Positions 27,615-35,354 of a stretch of 64,000 bases of DNA are shown one piece after another. Position numbers and translations under genes: made by a program. Origin of the DNA: Duganella phyllosphaerae (GTDB taxonomy: Bacteria; Pseudomonadota; Gammaproteobacteria; Burkholderiales; Burkholderiaceae_D); the NCBI RefSeq assembly GCF_001758785.1, contig NZ_LROM01000072.1:62001-126000 (forward strand), in the 5' to 3' direction. The notes under the pieces were generated by a model that saw only the letters and a list, made by a program, of their open reading frames with translations, did no database searches and had not been told where the DNA came from. Positions within the stretch are counted from its first letter, which is position 1. Each line of letters starts with the position of its first letter.

Positions 27615-28430
27615 TTACTTAACAGGCAACTGCTGGTCGAGCACCTGCAGTACCGCCGCCACGATGGCGGCGGCATCGCCCTGCTCCACCGCCACCACCG
27701 GCACGGCGCCGAACGGTTTGCGGGCGGTGCGCACCTGGCCGGCGCTCACTTCCAGGCTGTCGAGCTCGGAGGCGCGGGCGCGCCAGTAGGCCGGCTTGAC
27801 CGCCTGGGCTGCCTGCGCCGCCGCCAGCGACTGGCCAAGCTCGGCGTTATAGGCCACCGCCGAGTAGGCGCAGCCGCCACCGGTTTTGCCCGACTCGGCC
27901 GCTGCCAGGCAATCGAGCGCCGCCTGCAAGCGGTCGGCGTTGCCGGCCGGGAGTGCGTCTTCGTGCAGCGCATCGATCAGCACCAGGCCGGTGACGGCGC
28001 CGCGCGAACGCCAGGTGTACTGCTGCGCCACCAGCGCACCGTAGCCGGCGCCCACCAGCACCAGCGGCGCCTCGATCCTGGCGTTCTTGATCAAGAAGCC
28101 GAGGTCGCGGCTGGCGTTGCCGACCGAGGCGGCACGGATGATGGGGTCGCTCGCGCCCATGCCGGCGCGGTCATAGACGCAGGCGCGGGTGCGGGCGGCC
28201 ACCTGAGGCATCACCGCCGACCAGTCCCAGCCGGCACGACCGGCATCAGCCTCGAACAGCACCGTGGGCGAGCCCTTGCCCATGCAGTACATATTGAGCT
28301 TGCGTCCGCCTACGTCAACGCGCACCTGGGGGCCAGCAAAAGCGCCCTGGCCGGCGAGCGGCTGGGCATGTGCCGGCGCGGCGAACAGGATGGAAGTGGC
28401 CATGGCGGCCGGCAGCAGGAAATTTTTCAT
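27615..28430 (-). CDS. Exported alpha/beta-hydrolase-fold protein lacking the nucleophile
   Basis: A 271-residue protein with a signal peptide (cleavage near AHAQ, residue 23). It follows the pattern of secreted alpha/beta hydrolases (TVLFEADAGRAGWDWSAVMPQVA; ACVYDRAGMGASDP). At the nucleophile elbow, where relatives have GHSYG, it reads GAGYG (residues 127-131), so the catalytic Ser is Gly129 and the preceding His is Ala. The C-terminal His is also not apparent. The fold is intact and the frame open, so it may be a binding or otherwise non-hydrolytic protein. Divergent from the ECF sigma operon. Confidence 0.8.
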   Translation of the reverse strand: MKNFLLPAAMATSILFAAPAHAQPLAGQGAFAGPQVRVDVGGRKLNMYCMGKGSPTVLFEADAGRAGWDWSAVMPQVAARTRACVYDRAGMGASDPIIRAASVGNASRDLGFLIKNARIEAPLVLVGAGYGALVAQQYTWRSRGAVTGLVLIDALHEDALPAGNADRLQAALDCLAAAESGKTGGGCAYSAVAYNAELGQSLAAAQAAQAVKPAYWRARASELDSLEVSAGQVRTARKPFGAVPVVAVEQGDAAAIVAAVLQVLDQQLPVK

Positions 28431-28512
28431 GTTGTCATCTTAATAGTTATGCCGGCGGGGAACAAGGACAGTGCTACCATTCGCGGTTCAAAAAGAATTT
28501 TCCGATTTGTAG

Positions 28513-28544
28513 AACCGTTTGTGAACGGCAAGGTATTAACGGTT
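28513..28544 (+). promoter_or_regulatory. Inverted AACCGTT/AACGGTT repeats upstream of the ECF sigma gene
   Basis: AACCGTT at 28513-28519 and AACGGTT at 28538-28544 are exact inverse copies, with a further AACGG half-site at 28524-28528. The block ends three bases before the strong RBS AAGGAGG at 28547. It could be an operator or a leader hairpin that affects translation of the sigma factor. Confidence 0.4.
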
Positions 28545-28560
28545 ACAAGGAGGATCGCTG

Positions 28561-29145
28561 ATGCAGCATCAACTGGGCCTGTCGACGGGCTCTCACAGTG
28601 ACAACGACGAAAAGTGCCTGCTGGCCAGGGTGTCCAGCGGGGACAGAGGTGCGTTTGAAAAGTTATATAAAATATATTTTTCTCGCCTGACGCGGTTTGT
28701 CGGACGCATGACGCGCAGCACGCCGCTGATCGAGGAAGTAATCAACGACACCATGCTGGTGGTATGGCAAAAGGCCGCCACGTACGATGGCACCTGCAAG
28801 CCGTCCACCTGGGTGTTTGCGATTGCCTACCGCAAGACCTTGAAAGGCCTGCGCGCCAGCGACGAACCGCTGGAATCGGACGCCACGCTGTACGAAGATG
28901 AAAGCGGGCTTCAACCGGAGCAGCATATGCACCGCCAGCAGTTGCAGCAAACCGTGGCAGACGCGCTCGACGCGTTGCCGGCAGCGCAACGCGCGGTGAT
29001 GGTGCTGACGTATTATCACGAACTGGCCTACAGCGACATCGCCGATATCGTTGCGTGTCCGGTCAATACCGTCAAGACGCGCATGTTCAACGCGCGGCAG
29101 AAATTGAAGGATATGTTGTGGAACGAAAGAGAGAACAACCGATGA
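28561..29145 (+). CDS. ECF-family RNA polymerase sigma factor
   Basis: A 194-residue extracytoplasmic-function sigma factor. Region 2 lies at about 27-95 (AFEKLYKIYFSRLTRFVGRM; EEVINDTMLVVWQKA) and region 4 at about 130-185 (ALDALPAAQRAVMVLTYYHELAYSDIADIV, then PVNTVKTRMFNARQKLK). A very strong RBS (AAGGAGG) precedes ATG 28561. The stop overlaps the anti-sigma ATG (ATGA). It should direct transcription of this operon and perhaps other envelope genes once released from the anti-sigma factor. Confidence 0.95.
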   Translation: MQHQLGLSTGSHSDNDEKCLLARVSSGDRGAFEKLYKIYFSRLTRFVGRMTRSTPLIEEVINDTMLVVWQKAATYDGTCKPSTWVFAIAYRKTLKGLRASDEPLESDATLYEDESGLQPEQHMHRQQLQQTVADALDALPAAQRAVMVLTYYHELAYSDIADIVACPVNTVKTRMFNARQKLKDMLWNERENNR

Positions 29146-29885
29146 ACGCGGGCGTCTTCAATATCGATGGATCGGGCCCGGAACACCGGGCGGCGCAAGA
29201 GCTGTTGCCATGGTACGCGGCGGACAACCTGTCGACCGACGAAAGCCAGCGCGTGGCGCGCCACCTGCAACACTGCATCGCCTGCCGACGCGACCTGGCG
29301 CGCGAACGCGCCCTGCTGGCCGCCGCCAACGACGACGACGTCATGCCGCCGGGCCTGGACATGGACGCCGCGCTGGCGCGCCTGATGCCGCAACTGGGTG
29401 CACAGGACAAGTCCGGCGATGCCAGCGATTCCGACGACAGCAATCGGCCAACGCCGCCAGCCGCAAGCCCCGCCGTGGCGCCGCTGCGCGCAACGCTGCC
29501 CTGGTGGCGCCGCGCGGCCGCCAACGAGCCGTCGTGGCTGCGCTGGGCCGCTGCCGCCCAGTGCGTGCTGATCGTCGGCATGGCCGCCATGCTGGCCCGT
29601 CCCGACGCGGCCGACACTGCCAACCTGCCCTCCTATCATGCGCTCGGCAATGGCGCTGCGCCATCCGGCGGCAACCTGGTGGTGATGTTCGAACCGGCGA
29701 CCACGGAGCGCGAGTTCCGCCGCATCCTGCAACGCCATGGCGCGCGCGTGGTGGACGGCCCCACCGTCACCGATGCCTACCTGCTGCGCGTGCCCGACGC
29801 CGAACGCCAGCGCGCGCTCGAGGCGCTGCGCCACGACCCGGCGGTGCGCCTGGCCGAAGCGCTCGACGACAGCGGCGCGCCATGA
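29142..29885 (+). CDS. Membrane anti-sigma factor with propeptide-like periplasmic domain
   Basis: A 247-residue protein. The N-terminal zinc-finger anti-sigma domain has His41-x3-Cys45-x2-Cys48 (RHLQHCIACRRDL). An acidic/proline-rich linker and one membrane helix at about 133-152 follow. The C-terminal domain at about 178-240 (NLVVMFEPATTEREFRRIL, QRHGARVVDG, DAYLLRVPDAERQRALEALR, HDPAVRLAE) resembles the N-terminal domain of the protease encoded next. ATGA overlaps join it to both neighbours. It probably holds the sigma factor at the membrane; the outer domain may sense or inhibit the protease. Confidence 0.88.
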   Translation: MNAGVFNIDGSGPEHRAAQELLPWYAADNLSTDESQRVARHLQHCIACRRDLARERALLAAANDDDVMPPGLDMDAALARLMPQLGAQDKSGDASDSDDSNRPTPPAASPAVAPLRATLPWWRRAAANEPSWLRWAAAAQCVLIVGMAAMLARPDAADTANLPSYHALGNGAAPSGGNLVVMFEPATTEREFRRILQRHGARVVDGPTVTDAYLLRVPDAERQRALEALRHDPAVRLAEALDDSGAP

Positions 29886-31348
29886 GCGCTCGCTGGCAGC
29901 GCGGCCTGGCAATGCCCACAGCGCACCCGCTGGTGCAGACCTCGCAAGGCCGTTGGCCGCGTTCGCTGGCAGCGCTGGCATCAGCCGCACTGTTAATGGT
30001 CGCAATGACCGTGGCGGCGCCAGCCCATGCGTGGCGCGAAAATGTCCAGGACAGCGCCATCGGCGCCCCGGCCGGCGACGACATCGGCGTGCTGCCGGTG
30101 GGCGGCGCCGACCATGCGGACGCCGATGGTGCAGGCGATCCGAACCAGCGCCAGTTGCTGGTCATGCTGCGCCTGCCCGCCACCCACTACCGTCCCGACG
30201 CCACCTACGGCGGCCGGTACATGGACGACAACGGCAACGGTGCGCGCCGCCGCCGCGCCGAAGCGCTGGCGCGCCAACATGGCATGACCGTTGTCGAAGG
30301 CTGGGCCATGTCGCTGCTCGGCATCGACTGCTACGTGATGCAGTACGACGACCACGCCGATCCGCAGCTGCTGATCGAACAACTGAGCCATGATCCACAG
30401 GTGGAATGGGCGCAAAGCGTGGCCCGTTTCGACGGCATGGCGCAGGTGCCCGATTCGGCCGCCGCCGACGCTGCCGATGCGCTGTACCAGGTCCAGCCGG
30501 CCGCCCGCTACTGGCACGTGGCCGACCTGCACCGCTACGCCACCGGGCGCGAAGTGCGGGTGGCGGTGATCGATAGCGGCATCGATGGCGAACACCCCGA
30601 CCTGGCAGGCCAGCTCGCGGTCAACACCAACTTCGTCGATGCCGGCCCGCCGCCGCCCGAGCTGCACGGCACCGCCGTCGCCGGCATTATCGCCGCGCGC
30701 AGCGGCCACGGCGGCATCGTTGGCGTGGCCCCGCGCGCCCGCCTGATGGGACTGCGCGCCTGCTGGCAGACCAACAACGCCCGCACCCGCTGCAACAGCT
30801 TCACGCTGTCGAAGGCGCTCAATTACGCCATCCTCAACAACGCCAAGATCATCAACCTGAGCCTGTCGGGTCCACCGGACAAGCTGCTCGACCGCCTGCT
30901 CGACGTGGCGCTCGAACGCGGCATCAGCGTAGTGGGCGCAGTCGATCCGCAGGACAGCGGCCCGGCCTTCCCCGCCAGCCATCGGGGCGTGATGGCGGTG
31001 GCCTCGCAACCGCGTCCGGGCATGGCGCCTTCGACTAAAAATAGCGCGACGACCGGCCTGCTTGCCCCCGGCAACGACATCCCGACCACCTCGCCCGGCG
31101 CACGCTGGGCCTTCGTCAATGGCAGCTCGTATGCGGCGGCGCACGTCTCCGGCATGCTGGCCCTGCTCGAAGAACTGCGGCCCGACGCCTCGCCCACACA
31201 ATTGCGCACCATGTTGCAACCTGCGGACATGGTCAAGACTGCTAATATCGATGCATGCGCCACTATTTCCCGCCTGATCCGTCAATGCAGTTGCACCTGC
31301 CCCGTGCCCGCAACCGCGACCGCCACTCGGCCAGCACCGGTGCCGTGA
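29882..31348 (+). CDS. Exported S8 (subtilisin-like) serine protease
   Basis: A 488-residue protein with a long signal peptide (cleavage near AHA, residue 50), a propeptide-like domain at about 90-182 and an S8 catalytic domain with Asp231 (VIDSGID), His262 (LHGTAVAG) and Ser416 (NGSSYAAAHVSG). The residue at the oxyanion Asn position appears to be Asp355 (GAVDPQD in place of AAGN). The tail after 460 is Cys- and Pro-rich. It starts in an ATGA overlap with the anti-sigma gene and ends in a GTGA overlap with the porin. It is likely periplasmic or secreted; a role in sigma-factor control is inferred from the shared domain. Confidence 0.93.
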   Translation: MSARWQRGLAMPTAHPLVQTSQGRWPRSLAALASAALLMVAMTVAAPAHAWRENVQDSAIGAPAGDDIGVLPVGGADHADADGAGDPNQRQLLVMLRLPATHYRPDATYGGRYMDDNGNGARRRRAEALARQHGMTVVEGWAMSLLGIDCYVMQYDDHADPQLLIEQLSHDPQVEWAQSVARFDGMAQVPDSAAADAADALYQVQPAARYWHVADLHRYATGREVRVAVIDSGIDGEHPDLAGQLAVNTNFVDAGPPPPELHGTAVAGIIAARSGHGGIVGVAPRARLMGLRACWQTNNARTRCNSFTLSKALNYAILNNAKIINLSLSGPPDKLLDRLLDVALERGISVVGAVDPQDSGPAFPASHRGVMAVASQPRPGMAPSTKNSATTGLLAPGNDIPTTSPGARWAFVNGSSYAAAHVSGMLALLEELRPDASPTQLRTMLQPADMVKTANIDACATISRLIRQCSCTCPVPATATATRPAPVP

Positions 31349-32043
31349 CCTGGCGCCGGGCAGCGTTTTTATTTTTCAGCGTGATGCTGGCGCCCGCGCC
31401 CGCGCTGGCCCAGCTCGACATCACCGGCAGCGTGGCCGTGCAGTCGGAATACCGCTACCGGGGCCAGAACCCCGGCCAGGGCAGCGCGGTGCCGCAGGCT
31501 ACCGTCAACATCGACAGCGACCATGGCTGGTATGGCGGCGCCTTCGCCAGCGCGATGACCATCGGCGACCTGGAAGGCTACAAGCTGCAAGGCTATGCCG
31601 GCTATGCGCAGCGCCTGCGCTCCGGCGGCAGCTGGGAACTCGGTTGCAGTCGCATCACCTACACCCAGGCGCACGACAACGACTTCAGCGAATGCTACGG
31701 CGGCCTCAGTTTCGAGCGCGGCAGCGCCCGGCTTTATTATTCACCCAGGTATCTCGGCTACGATGCGCGCGTGCTGTACGGCGAAATCAACGCCTTCTAC
31801 CCAATCCACCCGCGCTTCAACCTGGTGGGCCACATCGGCCTGATGCACAACCTCAGCGGCGGCTTCTTCCCAGGCATCCCCGACGCCTGGCGTTACGACG
31901 CCCGCATCGGCATCGGCATTCCGTTCGGCCGCTACACCCTGCAACTGGCGCGCGAACACGTGCAGGACGACGGCCGCCGCTACACCATGTACCCGGTGCA
32001 TCCGCCACGCCAGTGGAGCCTGGGGCTGAGTTACGCGTTCTAG
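31345..32043 (+). CDS. TorF-family putative outer-membrane porin
   Basis: A 232-residue protein with signal peptide TWRRAAFLFFSVMLAPAPALAQ. The mature part begins LDITGSVAVQSEYRYRGQN and continues as amphipathic strands to a terminal aromatic residue (SLGLSYAF), as in the TorF/Gcw_chp family of small beta-barrels. I chose GTG 31345 because it forms a GTGA overlap with the protease stop and puts the signal peptide at the N terminus; ATGs at 31255 and 31285 lie deep inside the protease gene. It is the fourth gene of the sigma operon and may be a regulated product. Confidence 0.82.
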   Translation: MTWRRAAFLFFSVMLAPAPALAQLDITGSVAVQSEYRYRGQNPGQGSAVPQATVNIDSDHGWYGGAFASAMTIGDLEGYKLQGYAGYAQRLRSGGSWELGCSRITYTQAHDNDFSECYGGLSFERGSARLYYSPRYLGYDARVLYGEINAFYPIHPRFNLVGHIGLMHNLSGGFFPGIPDAWRYDARIGIGIPFGRYTLQLAREHVQDDGRRYTMYPVHPPRQWSLGLSYAF

Positions 32044-32051
32044 GTCCAGCC

Positions 32052-32414
32052 ATGGCCGGCGCTGATCCGCATCCGCACACGCCCGACGGGCGTTATTTCG
32101 TGGTGAGAGGCAGACTTTGGCGCCTGAGTAATCCCGACCTGGCGCCAGGCCGGCGCGAGGCGCTGGTCAAGGAACTGATGGCGGCGCGACGCGAGGTAGG
32201 CGCCGCACTCAAGGATGGCGACGAACAACGCGAGCGCGCCGCCCGGGCGGCGGTAGACCAGGCCAAGCGCGCGCTGGGTGAACGGGGGCCGGTGTGGTGG
32301 ACCGATGGCGCGCCGGATTTGAATCGGCATATGGTCAAGAATACCCCATATGCCGGGTGGTTCCAGGCGCTGTCGGCCGGCATGGCAGGCGAGCGGACGG
32401 CTTCCGCTCGTTAG
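32052..32414 (+). CDS. Conserved hypothetical protein
   Basis: A 120-residue basic, soluble, helix-rich protein. It begins with TPDGRYFVVRGRLWRLSNPDL and ends with the distinctive GERGPVWWTDGAPDLNRHMVKNTPYAGW block (split here at positions 79-106). Similar proteins in betaproteobacteria are sometimes labelled 'biopolymer transporter Tol' without experimental support. No signal peptide. It lies eight bases after the porin stop and its stop interleaves with that of the convergent DUF3300 gene (TTAG). Confidence 0.75.
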   Translation: MAGADPHPHTPDGRYFVVRGRLWRLSNPDLAPGRREALVKELMAARREVGAALKDGDEQRERAARAAVDQAKRALGERGPVWWTDGAPDLNRHMVKNTPYAGWFQALSAGMAGERTASAR

Positions 32415-34330
32415 CCATGCCTTTCCTGGGGATCGTGCTTGCCATGCTCATCGCGATGATGGGCAGCCTGCTCGTGTCTTTCCACATGGGGCGCCGCGTG
32501 TTGCTCGACCGGGTGGGCATGTTCGGCGTGCATGGCCATCATCTGCTGGTGCGGTTGAAATTGGCCATGGCCAGCATTGGCTTCGCGTTGCGGCGATGGT
32601 GCGGGCTGCATCACCGGGTTCACGTGCTGCACCGGCGCCATGTGCGCCGGCGCGCTGTTTCTTTCCTGCGCCATGCGCTGGGCTGCGGCATCCGCATGCT
32701 GGTGTTCCATCTCCGCCTCGGCAGCTGCCCGGTCGACACCGCGCTCGTTATGCATTGCATGACCGACATCGATTGGCGCCATCCTTGACGCTTGCACTAT
32801 ACGCTCGGCCTGCTGCGGCTGGTGTTGCTGGAACGGCTGGATCGGCTGGTGCTGCTGGAACGGCTGGATCGGCTGGTGCTGCTGGAACGGCTGGTGCTGC
32901 TGGAGCGGATCGTGCGCAGTCTGCTGCCTCTGCTGCGTCTGCTGCATCTGGTGCGTCTGCTGCGTCTGCTCCATCTGGTGTATCTGGTGCTGCATCGACG
33001 TCGGCGCGGGCATATTGTGCGGCGCTTGCGCGAATTGATGCATCTGCGGCGCGCCAGCGTTATGCATCGGCTGCAATGCCGTCGCCGGCAACGGAAGCAC
33101 GCCGGGCACCACGTCGCGCTGAGTGAAATGCGGCATGGTCATTGCCGCGACTGGATGCTGCTGCGCGGTGTTGTGGGCGGGACTGGCAGCGAAGTTCTGC
33201 GCGAAGTTTGGTGACGGACGGAGCGCGACGTTGGGAGCCGCAAAGTTTTGCGTCCGGTTCACCACGTTGTTGACGTTGTTGACAGTCCGGTAGCTGTTAT
33301 TGGTGACGTTGATATTGTTGACGCGATTGACCACGGTAACCGACTTCGACACATAGGTCGTGTTGTTGTACACCACCGCCGGACGATGCCAGCCGCCGCC
33401 GTAGCCGGAATATCCAGGGCCGCCGTATTGCGGCGCCGGGCCGCCCCAGTTGACGCCCCAGGAATTCCAGCCCCAGTCGTGGTGATGGCTCACCGCGGCC
33501 CCCACCAGCACACCGATGCCGAACGACAGCGCGCCGGTCTCCACCAGCGTTTGCGTGGCATACACCGGCCGTTGCTCGACCCAGCCCGGATACACCTGCA
33601 TCGGCGCGCCGTACACCACGGTCGGATTGTATTGCGGCACATAGACCACGTCGGGCTGGGCCGGTTCGATGACGATCGTCTGGGTCGGCGGCGGTATCAC
33701 GGCCGGGCCGTCATACACCAGGGGATCGGAGGAAGACCGCGCCACGTAGGCAGGTTCGGGAGAAGCAGGCGCGGAAGAATGGACCACGGTCGAGACCCGC
33801 AGGTGCGAGGAGTTTTTCAGGTTGCCCGACTGCTGGGCGCGCGAGCGCAACAGCTGGATCGCGTTCATCACGTCGGCGGGGTCGTTGACGTAGGCGTCAC
33901 CGAGCGCCGTGGTCCAGTCGATGTTGCTGGCCATCTGGTTCAGCACGGTGGGGAACGTGGTCAGCGATTTGACACTGACGTCCCAGGGCTGGCCGGCTTC
34001 GGCACTTTGCAGCGCGTCGCCTTTTAACGATGGATTCTGGCCCAGCCACTGGTTGGCGGCGGCGATTTGCTGGGGATACGTGGCGCCGGCCAGCACCTGG
34101 CCCACCAGCTTGTCGGGAAACAGCGCGATCGGCGCCACCATCTGCGACAACTGCTCGGCGGTCGGCGGCGTGTAAGGCGCCGGCTGAGGGGACGTGGCGG
34201 CAGTAGCGGCGGGAGCGGCGGTTTGCGGTGCCGGGGGCTGGCCGGGCTTGTTGCAGCCAGCCAGCACCAGCAGGCTCAGTATCAATGACGACGACACCGC
34301 TTGCTTGAACATCCTGGGATGAGCATCCAT
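32411..34330 (-). CDS. DUF3300 lipoprotein with Gln/His-rich C-terminal region
   Basis: A 639-residue lipoprotein with lipobox LVLAGC. The DUF3300 domain follows (LSQMVAPIALFPDKLVGQVLAGATYP; QPDVVYVPQYNPTVVYG). After a Gly/Trp-rich segment (GWNSWGVNWGGP) come Asn-rich NNVNNVVN repeats and a long Gln/His/Pro-rich tail with tandem PFQQHQPIQ units. I chose ATG 34330 since AAGGA lies eight bases upstream; the ATG at 34339 is too near that RBS. The function of DUF3300 proteins is unknown; the low-complexity tail suggests a cell-surface or matrix-binding part. Confidence 0.88.
   Translation of the reverse strand: MDAHPRMFKQAVSSSLILSLLVLAGCNKPGQPPAPQTAAPAATAATSPQPAPYTPPTAEQLSQMVAPIALFPDKLVGQVLAGATYPQQIAAANQWLGQNPSLKGDALQSAEAGQPWDVSVKSLTTFPTVLNQMASNIDWTTALGDAYVNDPADVMNAIQLLRSRAQQSGNLKNSSHLRVSTVVHSSAPASPEPAYVARSSSDPLVYDGPAVIPPPTQTIVIEPAQPDVVYVPQYNPTVVYGAPMQVYPGWVEQRPVYATQTLVETGALSFGIGVLVGAAVSHHHDWGWNSWGVNWGGPAPQYGGPGYSGYGGGWHRPAVVYNNTTYVSKSVTVVNRVNNINVTNNSYRTVNNVNNVVNRTQNFAAPNVALRPSPNFAQNFAASPAHNTAQQHPVAAMTMPHFTQRDVVPGVLPLPATALQPMHNAGAPQMHQFAQAPHNMPAPTSMQHQIHQMEQTQQTHQMQQTQQRQQTAHDPLQQHQPFQQHQPIQPFQQHQPIQPFQQHQPQQAERIVQASRMAPIDVGHAMHNERGVDRAAAEAEMEHQHADAAAQRMAQERNSAPAHMAPVQHVNPVMQPAPSPQREANAGHGQFQPHQQMMAMHAEHAHPVEQHAAPHVERHEQAAHHRDEHGKHDPQERHG
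32817..32897. repeat. 27-bp tandem repeat in the DUF3300 gene
   Basis: About 2.7 copies of a 27-bp unit, at 32817-32843, 32844-32870 and 32871-32897 (the last partial), encode PFQQHQPIQ units. Copies differ by one base. The unit is a multiple of three, so copy-number change keeps the frame. Confidence 0.8.
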
Positions 34331-34434
34331 AATCCACATCCTTCTTCGTTAAAAGTATGAATGCAGATTAGCAGGAGCTTGTGGTGGAAGCTGTTACCTG
34401 TTGTAACGGATGTCTTTAATGGTAATGATGAGGT

Positions 34435-34887
34435 TCACTTCCATAACTTGTACAAAACGCTGACGACCTCACCCACCAACCAGAGCCCTTCGGCCTTGTC
34501 TTGCCAGTCAAGCGACGACTTTTCCTGCCGTATTTCCGTCCCATCCGCCAAGCGGCCCAGGTTCACTGGCGCGGCGATCTGCACTTTTTCGAGCAAGCGC
34601 GGCAACTGCCCTGCTTCCAGCCACAGGCCCCGGCATTCGGGGCAGACGTCCATCTCGATGCCCTTGTACGGCAGAGGCTTCATCATCTTGCCGTCGTGGG
34701 GACAGGGGCGCACGCGCGCCGGCTGGTCGGGCTGCTGGTGCAGCGTCAGCGCCGCGTGAGCGCGCACCGCCGGCAGAACGCTGCCGGCGACTGACACGCC
34801 CAGGCATTGCGGACACCGATGCACGCCGTAGCCACTCGAGGCACTCGCCTGTAGCGGCGTATCGTCGGCGGGACAAAGCAGCGCCAT
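34435..34887 (-). CDS. TFIIB-type zinc-ribbon protein
   Basis: A 150-residue soluble protein with zf-TFIIB-like Cys motifs: Cys5, Cys25-x2-Cys28 (HRCPQCLG), Cys62, and Cys82-x2-Cys85 in DVCPECRGLWLEAGQL, the family signature. The C-terminal part ends LVGEVVSVLYKLWK. The start at 34887 lies 13 bases after the DUF4259 stop. Zinc binding is likely; the biological role is unknown. It is the last gene of the NfeD-SPFH-DUF4259 run. Confidence 0.82.
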   Translation of the reverse strand: MALLCPADDTPLQASASSGYGVHRCPQCLGVSVAGSVLPAVRAHAALTLHQQPDQPARVRPCPHDGKMMKPLPYKGIEMDVCPECRGLWLEAGQLPRLLEKVQIAAPVNLGRLADGTEIRQEKSSLDWQDKAEGLWLVGEVVSVLYKLWK

Positions 34888-34900
34888 GTTCCCTGGTTCC

Positions 34901-35344
34901 TTACGCCAGCCGCGCGGCCAGGTCGTCGACGGTGGCGCGCCATTCGGCATAATGCTCGCTCTCTTCCCACAACTGGCGCAGCTCCGATTGCTCGGAGACG
35001 ATGCGCGCCAGCGCCTGCTGCGCCTTGACCAACAGGTCGGCGCGCGCTTTGACTGGGCCCTTGGCCTTGGCCTTGGCCTCTGCCGCCGCCTTGCGCGCAT
35101 CCACCCACTCGTCCACCGACGCGCTGTCCTCGGTGCGCTCGCCGCCCTTGCCTTGCAGCCGCGCCAGCACTTCGATCGCGGCCAGCGCTTCGGCCGCCAG
35201 CGGCGCTTCCAGTTCGGCGCCAGCGTCAGCCAGCGCCGTCTCGAGCGTGTTCTCGATGGCGTCCATATTGGTTGTCTCGTGCAAATCCTCGGCCCAGTCC
35301 TGGGCGAAGTCGTTGCCGAAAGCGTCTACCGCCCAGGTACCCAT
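34901..35344 (-). CDS. DUF4259-domain protein
   Basis: A 147-residue acidic, Ala-rich soluble protein. MGTWAVDAFGNDFAQDWAEDL is the hallmark DUF4259 N terminus; the middle is a helical Ala/Lys segment (DARKAAAEAKAKAKG) and the end contains LRQLWEESEHYAEWRATVDDL. Family function is unknown. It follows the SPFH gene by ten bases, so co-transcription is likely. Confidence 0.85.
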   Translation of the reverse strand: MGTWAVDAFGNDFAQDWAEDLHETTNMDAIENTLETALADAGAELEAPLAAEALAAIEVLARLQGKGGERTEDSASVDEWVDARKAAAEAKAKAKGPVKARADLLVKAQQALARIVSEQSELRQLWEESEHYAEWRATVDDLAARLA

Positions 35345-35354
35345 GCGTTGCTCC

